A stretch of 60,000 bases of DNA from Symbiodinium natans (taxonomy: Eukaryota > Sar > Dinophyceae > Suessiales > Symbiodiniaceae): assembly GCA_905221605.1 (NCBI GenBank), contig CAJNDS010002383.1:1-60000 (forward strand), given 5' to 3'. Below, one piece after another: positions 10,185-21,190 of this stretch. The position numbers and the translations under genes are program-made. The notes beneath the pieces are model-generated. The model searched no databases and had not been told where the DNA came from. It saw nothing but the letters and a program-made list of their open reading frames with translations. Within the stretch, counting starts at the first letter, position 1, and every line of letters begins with the position of its first letter.

Positions 10185-12115
10185 GAGGAGGGAAGGGTCG
10201 GGGTTTGGGGCCCTGTCTCTGGGGATCTCTGGGGGACGTTTGGGACGCTTAAAGTCGGAGTTCTGCGGTGGGTCGATGGCGACCCCATTCTGAGTTCCGT
10301 CTCTTGCAAGAGCCGCGCAAGAAACCTACGTGACTCAAAGAAATGGATGCATCTCTACGTCGATGGGTCGACAGGCAATGGATGATTTCATGCTCCAGAA
10401 GAACTCAAATCTCGCTCAGGCAAAACGTCCATTGCCCAAATACAAGCCTGCGCAGACACTGACACCCTGTCACCCTTTTATCGCACGAGTGTGCGCCATC
10501 CGCTCCTAGCCCGAACCGGGAACACCAGGACACCAGAGCACAGCGGCGAACACAAACTGCCACAATCCCGAGGCTTAGTGCTGCCTTGCTTTAACTGTGC
10601 ACAGTCTGGACATCTCTGGCCCTCTGAAGCCAAAATCCATCTACCCAGCTACCCGAGGACTTCACGGATCAATCTGGGGCCAAATCCAGTCAGACTCAGA
10701 AGTCCACGGCCGGCATCAGGAGCAGCTCACTCGCGAACGCGTGCACGAAGTTCGTGGCACACGCTGTCCGGCTTTTACAAGCGTCAGCGCAGCTCCTTGT
10801 CAGGATACCGGGCGCCGTTTTCCCCGGCGACAGCCCAGAACGCCGCGAGGAAATGAGGACGTGTGACCGAAGCTTCCCAGCTCTCAAAGCAAAGAGCCTC
10901 TGGCTCTCAGTATGTGATGCTGTGCTTCTGGAGCAGGGCCTGAGCCAGAGGTCTCCAATACTCCGCAGTCGAAAGCCGAATGCCAAAGGTCAATGCCAGG
11001 TTTCCTGAGCTGGAAACCCGATAGCGGGCATCGACAAAGGGTAGCTAGATTTTCGGATCGACCTCACTCCAACACTACCAGGGACAGTGCATTTGCAACT
11101 TGTAAAGGACATGGCAGACAATGCCAGAATGTTTCATTAAGAATAACTCTCAAGAAATACTGCCGTGTCGAGTAAATCCTAGCTGCTCCCTCCCGGCGTA
11201 GCGCGCCCAAACACACATAGCAACAACAAACATTAAACAACTCAAGCATGATTTCAAGCTCTTGTCAAAGCATTATGCGGCTCTTACTCTTGGCAACATC
11301 AAGGCTGAGATGAACATCTGAAAGCGACTGGAACGAGGGTTGTTCACGGTGTTCAGTCAAGGGCTCGTATCATACAGGAGCAGCGCATGACTAAGTGCAA
11401 CTCCTGGCGCATGTCCACCAGCGGATCTTCGGCCTGCAAGTTGCAGCCAGGAGCAGGAAAACCCAGAGCCCGCAAACTTGTCGCCCGAAAGAATATGGGG
11501 GGTTTCGGAAATAAGGGGTACCTTTTGGGGGTCCTGATTATGAGGGAATCCTACTACTTGGGGGTCTATGTCAGGGGTCCCCTCTTTTCGGAAACCCCCA
11601 TATGATGAAGAGGAATTCGGAAAGCCCTGGGCAGCCTGAACATTCAATCCTCTCTGCAATCAAATGTATTCAACTGAGTACGGGGATTTCCGTATTGAAC
11701 GAAACAGGACATAACGTTCTTCATGTCAAGATCAACAGCCAATGGACTCCAATAGACGTTTCCTGCTAGATTTCAAGACTTTCACAAGGGTATCGGAAGC
11801 AACACATGGGCAGCCGTCTAACCTCTGTTCGAAGGGTGATGGACGCGTCAAGGGTTTTGATGCTACACATTCCCACAATAGTGATGGAGTCTTCGAACCG
11901 CGCAAAGGCAACAAGTCCTACACAAAGTCTCAGTAGGGGTCAAAAGCACCAACAGCCACGATGATGCGCAGCGGATTGTAGTTCGAGTTTTTAGGGATGG
12001 GAAGGCTGTGAGATCTTGCCGATTTCCAGCTCCGAGAGCCCGAGACTCGGCCGGAACCTCCGGCGCCTCGAGAAGAGCATCAATACTTTTGGCGCTGAAC
12101 CATTCAACACAGTTA
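10185..12115. other. Unassigned stretch apart from one inverted-repeat element
   Basis: GC-rich frames overlap on both strands at 10490-11010, but none gives a domain I can name. The element at 11493-11603 is listed separately. The C-terminal end of the kinase gene may lie here but was not identified. Confidence 0.4.
11493..11603. mobile_element. MITE-like inverted repeat, family E, copy 1
   Basis: Ends ATATGGGGGGTTTCGGAAAT (left) and TTTTCGGAAACCCCCATAT (right) are inverted repeats. Internal blocks GGGGTACCTT..TGGGGGTCCT and TCCTACTA.TTGGGGGTC are shared with the copy at 41857-41994. Confidence 0.8.
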
Positions 12116-12117
12116 AG

Positions 12118-12176
12118 CGGTTTAGGGTTTAGGATGCAGGGTTTAGGGTTTAGGATTTACGGTTTAAAGGGTTTCG
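12118..12176 (+). repeat. TTTAGGG degenerate array
   Basis: TTTAGGG with TTTAGGA and TTTACGG variants. It lies at the donor side of kinase exon 12189-12272. Confidence 0.9.
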
Positions 12177-12188
12177 GGTAAAGCCCAC

Positions 12189-12272
12189 GCCTCAGCCCAT
12201 GCAAGGAAGTCATGGAAGCTCTGCCCCTGGGTGACATCGTCGGTGTCGCGGTCGAGCCAGAATGACAGCACC
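12189..12272 (-). CDS. ABC1-like kinase, C-terminal exon (LDRD segment)
   Basis: Acceptor CCAGGTACAG| and donor GAGGC|GTGGGC bound a frame reading VLSFWLDRDTDDVTQGQ, then SFHDFLAWAEA. Plant-type ABC1 kinases carry a FDRD...VTGGLN...FLEE segment after the DFG region, and this matches it in position and pattern. Third positions are strongly GC. A degenerate TTTAGGG array (plus orientation) lies just past the donor. Confidence 0.7.
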
Positions 12273-15200
12273 CTGTACCTGGTTCCGGCCAAGAATTCTG
12301 TGGTTGTGGAGGGTTAGGATAGGGCTCAAAGGGCCTGACCGAGTCCGAATCCTCTCTGAGTCTGCACTCTTCAACTGGTTTTCGGGCCTGCCATGGCTGT
12401 TAATGCGAAGATGGGGCTCGAACCGAGCTGTTGCATGCTTTTAGGGGGTCTCCGACTGGCTGCTTCTGAGAAGGAGCTATCGGGCTTCCAGAATCTCAAT
12501 CCAAGTTACCGCACGTCGGACTTGGAGTTGCGAGTGCGGTTGCCCATCTCCTGGTAGGAGCAAGATCTAGGATTTCAGGGATGGGGGCTTCAACCCTGAG
12601 GTGTTGCTTCTTGAGCTTAGCAGGAATCGCAAGAGAGAGTGGCTTGAGTTCGAACTGTGGCAAAGTCAATGCCTGGCCTCGACCTGTGATTCTAATTCAG
12701 TTGCCTCCTAGCAGTTCTATTCCTTGCAGCTGCCCCCCGGCTCGCACTTCTCAATCACTCGTTTCCCTCCCTTGTCTCCTTGTCCAGCCGCACAACCTCC
12801 GCCTGATCTCTTCTCGCCAGGGCAATCATCCTTGGCTGGACTTTCGGGTGAGGAAGGAAGCTCCTTTGCTTCTGTTGACCGACCTTTGAAACTTTGAGTC
12901 CTGAGTATGCAAACGCCACGACCTGCAATTTTGGATGCGGTGCATGTCTGTGTTGAGGACCAAAGATCCCAGCAAGCTAATGCCACAAACGCTTTTGCAA
13001 TCCTAAACCCTAAACCCTGAACCCTAAACCCTAAACCCTAACGAGTCATTCAAGCCTGGGTGGGCCCCCAAGATCCGCAACCCTGCAACGTAACAAAGCA
13101 AATTCAGGGTCCCCAGCTGAACTACCATGACTGCCAAGTGTGGATGACGTGCTTAGCCAACCTGCATCGAGCAGATGCATTGTGAATGCCAAGGGCCCTA
13201 CGCACGAAATGCAACCGCTTCATTTTTCGAGCAGTCATGTGAATGGAACGATTCTTGGCGCGCCTCAGAAGACAATTGGTTGCAGGGCCGTATGGCCATA
13301 TAGGTGTCCATCTGCCACAACTCAGGCTAGCAAGGATCCCATAAACAGCCACAGAAGGAAAAGAACCGTAAACCTGAAGGCCAGTAGCAGGTCGACCTTT
13401 GGCCGACTCCTACGCAAAGCTCTCGGCCACATCAGCCGATGGAACTTAATTCCGATATTCATTTTCGCCACCCTTTTCAGTCTACCCCAAAGAGCCCCTA
13501 AACCCTAAACCCTAAACCCTAAACCCTGAACCCTAAGCCCTAAACCCTAAACCCCAAACCCCAAACCTTAAAAAAGCGAAGCAAATCCCCAAGCCTACAA
13601 GAGTCCATGTCAGGGGGCAGCTTGGCAAGTTGGATCCGGAAGTCAATGGACAACTCCTGGCCGCGTTCGAAACTTAAGGGGTTGCTCTTCCCAACAAATC
13701 TAACTATTAAGGGTTTAGGGTTTAGGGTTAGCATTTTCTAACAAGCTACTCGTTGCACTGGTTGCTATGGGCCACGGCCGCAATCGGGTCTGCTTGCTGC
13801 ACGCGCCTGCAATCACTCTAGGCTGCTGGGCTTGACCCGCTTCTGCTCTTCTGCGAGCCCTACAGCAGACTTCCGAGGCCACAGTCCCTTTAGGGTTTAG
13901 GGTTGTGCCCAAGCTCCCTTGGTTCCGTCGCTAGTTAACTTCGATCAAGTGCACACCCTTGCAGAAAGTCCACTTGGGTCATGGGATGGCTGTCATGGTC
14001 GAGCCAAGACCAACACAGTGAAAGTCCTTAACCTGCCCGAAGTCGATGAGACCAACCGCGCGGGCAGCATCCTCCAGACGATACTTTTAGAGCTGTTTCT
14101 TAGTTGGACACTTGACAGTTGCGGCGTTTCGGGGGATGTTTCGGCATTGTGACATTGGGATTGTCATCTTTGGTTGAGGGATTGGGCGTGCAAAGGCAGG
14201 CTCAGGCCGAAGATCGCCCCAAAGCAGTGGGAACGAACAACGTGCCCCTGTTGAAGGGTTCACCGGTCATTACACTCGAAGCCCCCAACTTCAAAAGACC
14301 TTGGACTTCCTACTACACAAACCACCTCTGTCAAAAAGCCATCATCCTCCCCCAACCCCCACCCCAACCCCCCCCGCCCCCCAACCGCCCCAACCTTGAG
14401 CATGAGGACGTTGCCAGGGTGAGGGTCCGCATTGAAGAGGCCGTCGGTGAACACTTGCTCCCCATGGATGGTCATCAACCTTAGCTTCAGGTCGCGCGCG
14501 CGCGCGCGCGTCACGCGCCTTTGTTGTCTCCAAGCCCCTCGGGTCGCATCTTGCGGCTACCTTCCCCAAGGTTCCAAAGCCCAGGCCTGGTACACTTTTG
14601 CCGAGGTGCGTCTCCATCAGCTGCGGGATGTTAATGTCCTCTATGCCCTGGAGTCTTTGCCAGACCTCTCACGGCTGTATGGCAAGAAGAATTCGAAGCC
14701 CAAGCTTGCGAGTCTTTGTGTGTTTGTGTGAACCTTGAAAAGGGCGTGTATGCTATATGCTACTTAAAGTGTATGCAAGGGTGCAGGTATTTTGCTGCAT
14801 CCTCTACTACCACAAGCCCAAAGATGGCACAAGTCGAGTTTTGCATGAGTCCGACATCGCTTTGTTTGGTCACGCGCACCTTGCCACTCACAGCAAGTTC
14901 GACTCTGTCATTGTACCCGGCTCTGTCTGTCTCTGTCTCCATCTCTTCGTCTCTCTCTTGCGTCTCCGGCTAGCTGCTCGACTTCCGGGCCGCAAGCCTG
15001 CCAGGCCCTTGCACGCCATTTGGCCGCGTAGGCCTTGCAAGGGGGGAAAATTCCTTGCGATGCTGCTTTAGCTTTGGGCTCACCATTGCTCACCAAGTGA
15101 ATAAAGTTTCCGAGCGAGCGAGTTGGGGAATCTTCTTCAAAAACAGGGCAGTTCTGCAGAACCTTCCCAGCAGCTTCCAGAGGTTCCGGGGAGGATTAGG

Positions 15201-18200
15201 AGGGTCCGCTAGCGAGTATCAGCTTCATTTCAGCTGCTTTTCAGCCTCTTGACAGAAACACTTAGGTTTATTGAATCTAGTCATCTAGTCAAAATCAGTA
15301 TTGACTCATGTTGAGTTATGTGCAAGTCGTGTTGAACAAACTTATGAATTTGTGAAATAGGTACATCTTGTCTGTATATTCTTGAGCTCATTTAAGGAAA
15401 CATGGTAACCTTAAAGTACTTCTGAGCCGGTTTTGGTTCATTTGCGCTAGAACCAAACCGATTGTGGCAGAATTTCTAACCTCGCCACGAACACGGATCC
15501 GAACACGTTATTAATCGGCTTTAGTCTCTTCAGCAGGGCCCTATAAAGTCAAGTTTGTCTTCGGGACGGCGAGACTGTTTGGGGGGTGCCCGGTGGGATA
15601 CCCTTCTAAGTCAAGTCTGTTCTTGACTTTGCAGTGTCAATGTGTTCATTTTTCATTATCATGTCACCTTTTTAATTGTGCCTAGTTCGCTGGAGTAACA
15701 ACCCTTGCTCAACTTTAGGCTCGGATTGGCGACTTGGCCCTGCAAGAACTGTGCCCTCCAAGGCAAACGTCTGTACACATGTCGGTTCATCGCACCCACA
15801 CCCACCCACACCCACCCACACCCACCCACACCCGCCCACACCCACCCACACCCACCCACACCCACCCACACATGCGTACTGACATACATCATGATGGGCA
15901 TGCTCAAAACAAGGTCCTTGTAAAACTTTGTTGGGAGTTCCAAGGGAGAACTCTGCAAATGCGAAGGAAACAAGGTGGCTTACCGAGCCCCGAAGATGCC
16001 CCGCCATGTTAATTTGGCAAGATTGGTGTGGCACGGTTTTGAGGTACCATGGAAAGAACCGAAGCCAACATTCAGAACACTTCCCGCCAGATAACGAATG
16101 GTGAGCAAAGTCTCTCGTAAAAGTAAACGTGACCAAGCAACCCTCTCGAACATAACAAAATCGGCAAGAAATTGTTTTGGACTTTTTTACGTACATTGTG
16201 GCCTATTTCTCGTCGCTCTTCTACTCTATGCCATGTTTTCTCTTTAGGTGTCGTACCAAGCTAAGCTTCAGGTTTTGGGGTTCAAGGGGTAAGGTTTGTG
16301 GGTTTGGGTTTCTAGGTGTTTGTGGTTTTCGGCTTCGAGGCCAGGAATAGAAAAACGAGGGGGTGAGGGGATTCGTATGTCGTTCGACTCAATGGCCTCT
16401 TGAAGCAATTCAGCTTGAACAAGTGCCAGGGGGTGGGGGTCTCCCCCACTTGCATGCACATTGCTTGCATGACGGGTTCCGACAGGGTTCACACATTGTG
16501 ACGCACTCTAATCGCATGAACAAAAACAGGCTTGGGAGAGAGGGGAGGCAGACCGCCGCCATTGCAAACACCATGCTCGCATGACAAGTTCGGACAAGAT
16601 TCGCATACCTACAGTAAACCACTGTGTAAGACATCGTTGCATCAGAGACTTAAAACCCTAGTTGTGGGGATTTCGGGCAAGCTGTGGGTGCATTTTGGGA
16701 AAGAAATTCAGGGCACCTCCACGTGTTAAGCAAGTAAAAGAAAATACTCATGCGCGTGCTTTTCTAATCGCAGTGCCTAGTGGTGGCTTTACCTTGGGAT
16801 CAGCAAAAAGATGTTAAGTCAAATGCGTTTGGTACAGTACAACTTTACACGGACAGTTTACTTTAAATACGACCCTAATAGACTTCGAAGTCCGCCATAA
16901 TGACAACACCTTAGCCGGATCATCACAAACCACTAGGATACCAAGTTAAAAGTCAAGTGCATTGACTATCTCTGCCATAGCTTTAACATAGTTGAACCTA
17001 CATGCAAAATCTACTTCCACTGTGTATTTTCAGGAATGCCCGAATGAAGCCAACATGAACAGATTACAACAAAACCCTATCGGGATTTAATTGACCTCTA
17101 ATGATGAGATTCTAACTGGCTTTGATCACAAGTGGAACAGCAGGACCCTGCGGCAAAAACCTCCGAGGCTGCTGTTTTTGTTACAGTCTCCCGGCTCCGT
17201 TTTCAAGCAATGCCCCAAAACGTAGAAAAACATCACGCCCTAAACCCTAAACCCTAAACCCTAAAACCCTAAAACCCTAAACCCCAAACCCCAAACCCCA
17301 AGGCCCACGAACGTTCGCAAAGCCGAGCTTCACTTCGCGCCATCAGCTTCCCAGTTCGGAGCTTCTCGAGGTGGTCGGCGACGACCCTCAGCTCGCGGAG
17401 GCTGAGCTCCAACAGCTCAGATTCCCTGAGCCCTAAACTAATTCATGGTTGGGATAATATTAAAAACAATTTGTTGTTCCTTGTTGGGTTTAAGTGCCCT
17501 TTTGAGCAACGGACTTTGGAGGCTGCCGGGCACTTAAACATGTAACATGTTACCCAGCTATGACAAAGTAAACCCTAAACCCCAAACTTTGCGAGGCTGT
17601 ATGAGGCGTGAGGAGGCTCATGGGTTCTCCGATCCGCATCTTGGAGGCCTGTCACGCGTGGGGAACATGTCGTCAAGTGGCCCTTGAAATCCTGAAGCCT
17701 GCCCGAGCCTTAAGGGATGCCTCCGGAAACCTTCCAAGGTGTGAATGCCTTCAAGAACATCCTTAAGCTCACAAGCCCAGCTATATAAAGGCGCCTTAAA
17801 CATCCTTAAGCTCATAAGCTCAGCTGTATACACCCCAAAGCGCACAACCTAATGCCCTTGCTGCGAGTCAGGCCAAAGATCTCATCTGGGTCTCTGCCTG
17901 CTTTGGAAGCCAGTGCACGGACCCGCCGGAGGATGCCATCGACCAGCTTCTCCCCCTCGAGATACTCCTTGCATACGACCCTAAACCCTAAACCCTCAAC
18001 CCTCAACCCGAGCCCCTGAGCAATGCGGCCCAAATCTGGAAAGCCCTGAGCATGAAACGCTCGGCCAACGAAGCCTCAATCCTAGACTCCAGCCCGGCCC
18101 AATACAGGGGATTAGGGCGGGCTGAGGCGCTGTTGGGTTGCAGGGGCAAACCGTGCAATAGACTCCCCCCCTAGAGCTTTAAATCTTTTCTGGCCAAACC

Positions 18201-21153
18201 GAATTACAGAACTTGGTGCGGTTTAGTGTTCATTTGGGAAGAGATCACGTTCTCGGAACGGAGCAATGCCTGTCTAGGCCTGTGAAGCAGTTGTGCCATC
18301 ACGTTCGCAGTCTTTGCTGCTTGCAGCCGAAGATCCATGCACAGAACACGCCGGCTGCACAACTCCGGATACGTTTTCGGAATGGCCACGCCTTGCCCGA
18401 GCAAGAGGAAACTACCAGAAACCTTCCTGACTGAATTTTTCAGGTAGTCATATGTTTGAGTGAACGTGCCTACCACATCGTCTAGGTATGACGTGACTGT
18501 TCAACACCTGCGGGCGGCGGTTGGGCTGAATATAGTCTGCTCGACTCCCAAAGTGGAACCCAGTTGCAATCACCTCGACATGCCTCGACCAAGAACAGTT
18601 AGCCCTCGTTTCTTCCGAGTGAGATTCCAATATGTCAGGTGTTGAGGGCTCCGGTAAAGTCCAGGGCGTGTTCGAGGCGTAAGTGCAACTTAGGAATCGT
18701 ACTTCACCCCGCCCATCATGACGGCTGTCCCTATCCCTAAACCCTATAAACCCTAACCCTAAACCCTAAACCCTAATGGCTACAAGAGGAAAGTTGCCCT
18801 TCAAGGGCTGTACTTCCCCCAGCCGGCCCCGCGTGAATCCCCTGACGCCTTCATCTTGAGAGGCTTGGCCTATCAAAAAGACACCGAAAGCCTGAAGAAG
18901 GCAGCAGAAACTGAAAACATATATAATGTCCTACGTACTACATACTGCATACACTTATTATATAATATCATCTAATCTAATATCATATAGCACAGAATAA
19001 ATGTGGATCTTTTAGCTTCTTCTTTCTTTCTGCATGTTGGGCTTAAGAAAAGCCTGAGCTTCACGCGCTTTCCCCACCGCTGCTCGACGTTTGCCCTGAC
19101 GCGCTCCATGTTTTCCTCGGGTTTTTTTTCTTTAGGGTTTAGGGTTTAGGGTTTAGGGTTTAGGGCTATGGCCGTGTCTCCAAAGGCTTCGGTCTACGGA
19201 TTTTACGGTAGCTTATGGTGTTCAGCGTAGGCATTGCGTAGGTCAAACATGCGAACTCTCATGCGAAGCCCTAAGCCATAAGCCCCCAAGCCCCAAGCCC
19301 CAAACCCTAAGTCAGGTAGCCCGCTCCAGCGCATAGTCGAACTCAGACTCGAACATCGCCTCCAGCTCGCTCATGTGGTCCACCGCCCAAGGAAAGGCGA
19401 AGCCTTGATCCAAGTTCTCAAAAAGTTGGAACATTCCATAACACCTCCGAGCCTCATAAGATGCAGGACTGCGGTCCAAATTCTAAAGCCCCGAAAGACA
19501 AGAAGACTAAGCTTGCTTCTCCCATTTTGCAACATTCAGGGAAGGCTGGCGGAACAAAAAGGAAAAGGTGCATGCATGCGCTGAACCCGCCCAAAAAACC
19601 ACTAAGTGTTGGATCATGCTGGATCGTTGCGCTTCTTTCTTGGCATACGGCCCACGAAAATTCGACAACTGGCAACACTTAGGCAAAGACCTGCAAATTC
19701 CTTGCGAAACCTGGATGCATCAGCGCTGCTCGCACTGTGAGGTGCTGCAAAAACACAGACGCCGGTATAGTCTGATCATGCTTGCCGGTTGATTGGCTAC
19801 TTTGAGAGTTGACATCGCTGTCGCGCGTGGAAAGGCATCTCTTGTGCTTGTCAATCGGGCCATGTCAGCACAAGTCAGAGTTCAGCGCGTGCGCCTAGAC
19901 GCTCCTGTCAGTACCAGACTACTAGTTGCTTAAGAACCCCAAAAGAAAAATAATCCCTTGTATTGCCCTTATAAGGAAGAATATGTTTGATTTTTGGGGT
20001 TCTTAAGCAATTAACAGCAGAGTGTACTGGATGACAAGCTTGCTGTCACACGACTAACCATCATCCGACCCTGTTCCTAATTCTTCGGGCCCTTTAAACA
20101 ACCAACCTGAAAAAGCAACCCCTGGCCATGTCATGGCGAATGACCAACACGAAACACCTTGCGTAACTTTTCTTGCCCCTTGCATGAAGGCGGCTTGTAA
20201 AAAGCTTGAGAGTCTTGATGTCCACTCGAAACAAGTGCTCTGCCCCCGGCATCTGCACCTTCGATGCAGCACACTGAAATCCAGGAAGAATCCAGAAGGA
20301 CTTTCTGTTGGGTGCAGCTTGTCCGTGTAGCCTTAAACTGCATCTTCGCCACAACCAGAGCAGTCTCGTCACAAAAACATGTACAGCAAGCAATCTATAG
20401 GATTGCCCTTTAAACCCTCTGAAAGAATATTCCTGAGTTTGAGCCTCTTAAGCCCAATAAAGGAAAATATATAGTGTCCCCAGGGCCTGCCTAGCAATGA
20501 GCAACCTTATATTATACTAACAGTCCTTAATAGGGATTAGAAAAGGGGGTACTATAATCCCTATTAAGGACTGCTAGCATGAGGGGAACATCCCAAACCC
20601 GTATTTTGCGGCATGTGCCCGGCCTTCACAGCAACCCGCTCTCCGCTCGATCGCAGCCGAGCTAGATACACCTGGAGACCGCCGGGGGCAAAATGGGTGA
20701 AACCCTTTAAACCCTAAACCCTAAACTCTAAACCTGAAACCCGAAATCCTATGTAAACCTCAACCCTAAACCTAAACCAAACCCAAAAAACCCTCCGGAA
20801 CGGAAGCACCTGTCCGATCGAAGCGGAGCCGATCGGCACAGTGCTCCAGTCTTCGAAAGCTGCATCAAGGCCATGCAGTCCTCCAGGCAGCTTGGGGCAG
20901 ATCTTGGCAGCTCGGGGGTTTAGGGTTTAGGGTTTAGGGTTTAGGGTTTAGGGTTTAGGGTTTAGGGTTTAGGGTTTAGGGTTTAGGGTTTAGGGATAGC
21001 GTCGGGAGGGGTTGGAGGGGGGCCCAAAGGTGAGGACAGTTTCAGAGACGGACGCAATCCTCAGTGTTGTGGAGATCACCTGAACATGAGAAGCAACCAA
21101 CATATATCACACAATTCGTTCACATGCTACATAAATAATAAATACATAAATAT

Positions 21154-21190
<37 letters not shown>

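Larger units (their letters stand above)
14512..17230. other. Large kinase-gene intron
   Basis: The largest gap between recognised kinase exons after 20.1-17.3 kb. It contains the 10-mer minisatellite, two copies of the poly-C/TTGCAAACACAATGC repeat near 16.44 and 16.55 kb, and a lower-GC tract at 16.75-17.10 kb. A duplicated GTCAAGT motif occurs at 15.55-15.63 kb, ending in a pyrimidine-rich acceptor-like CTTTGCAG. No exon was recognised. Confidence 0.4.

Noticed and set aside
13715-13912. Minus frame with RARRRAEAGQAQQPRV as a further kinase exon
   Set aside because: It lies between two kinase exons, but none of its frames matches the ABC1 pattern expected there and it has no clear splice sites.
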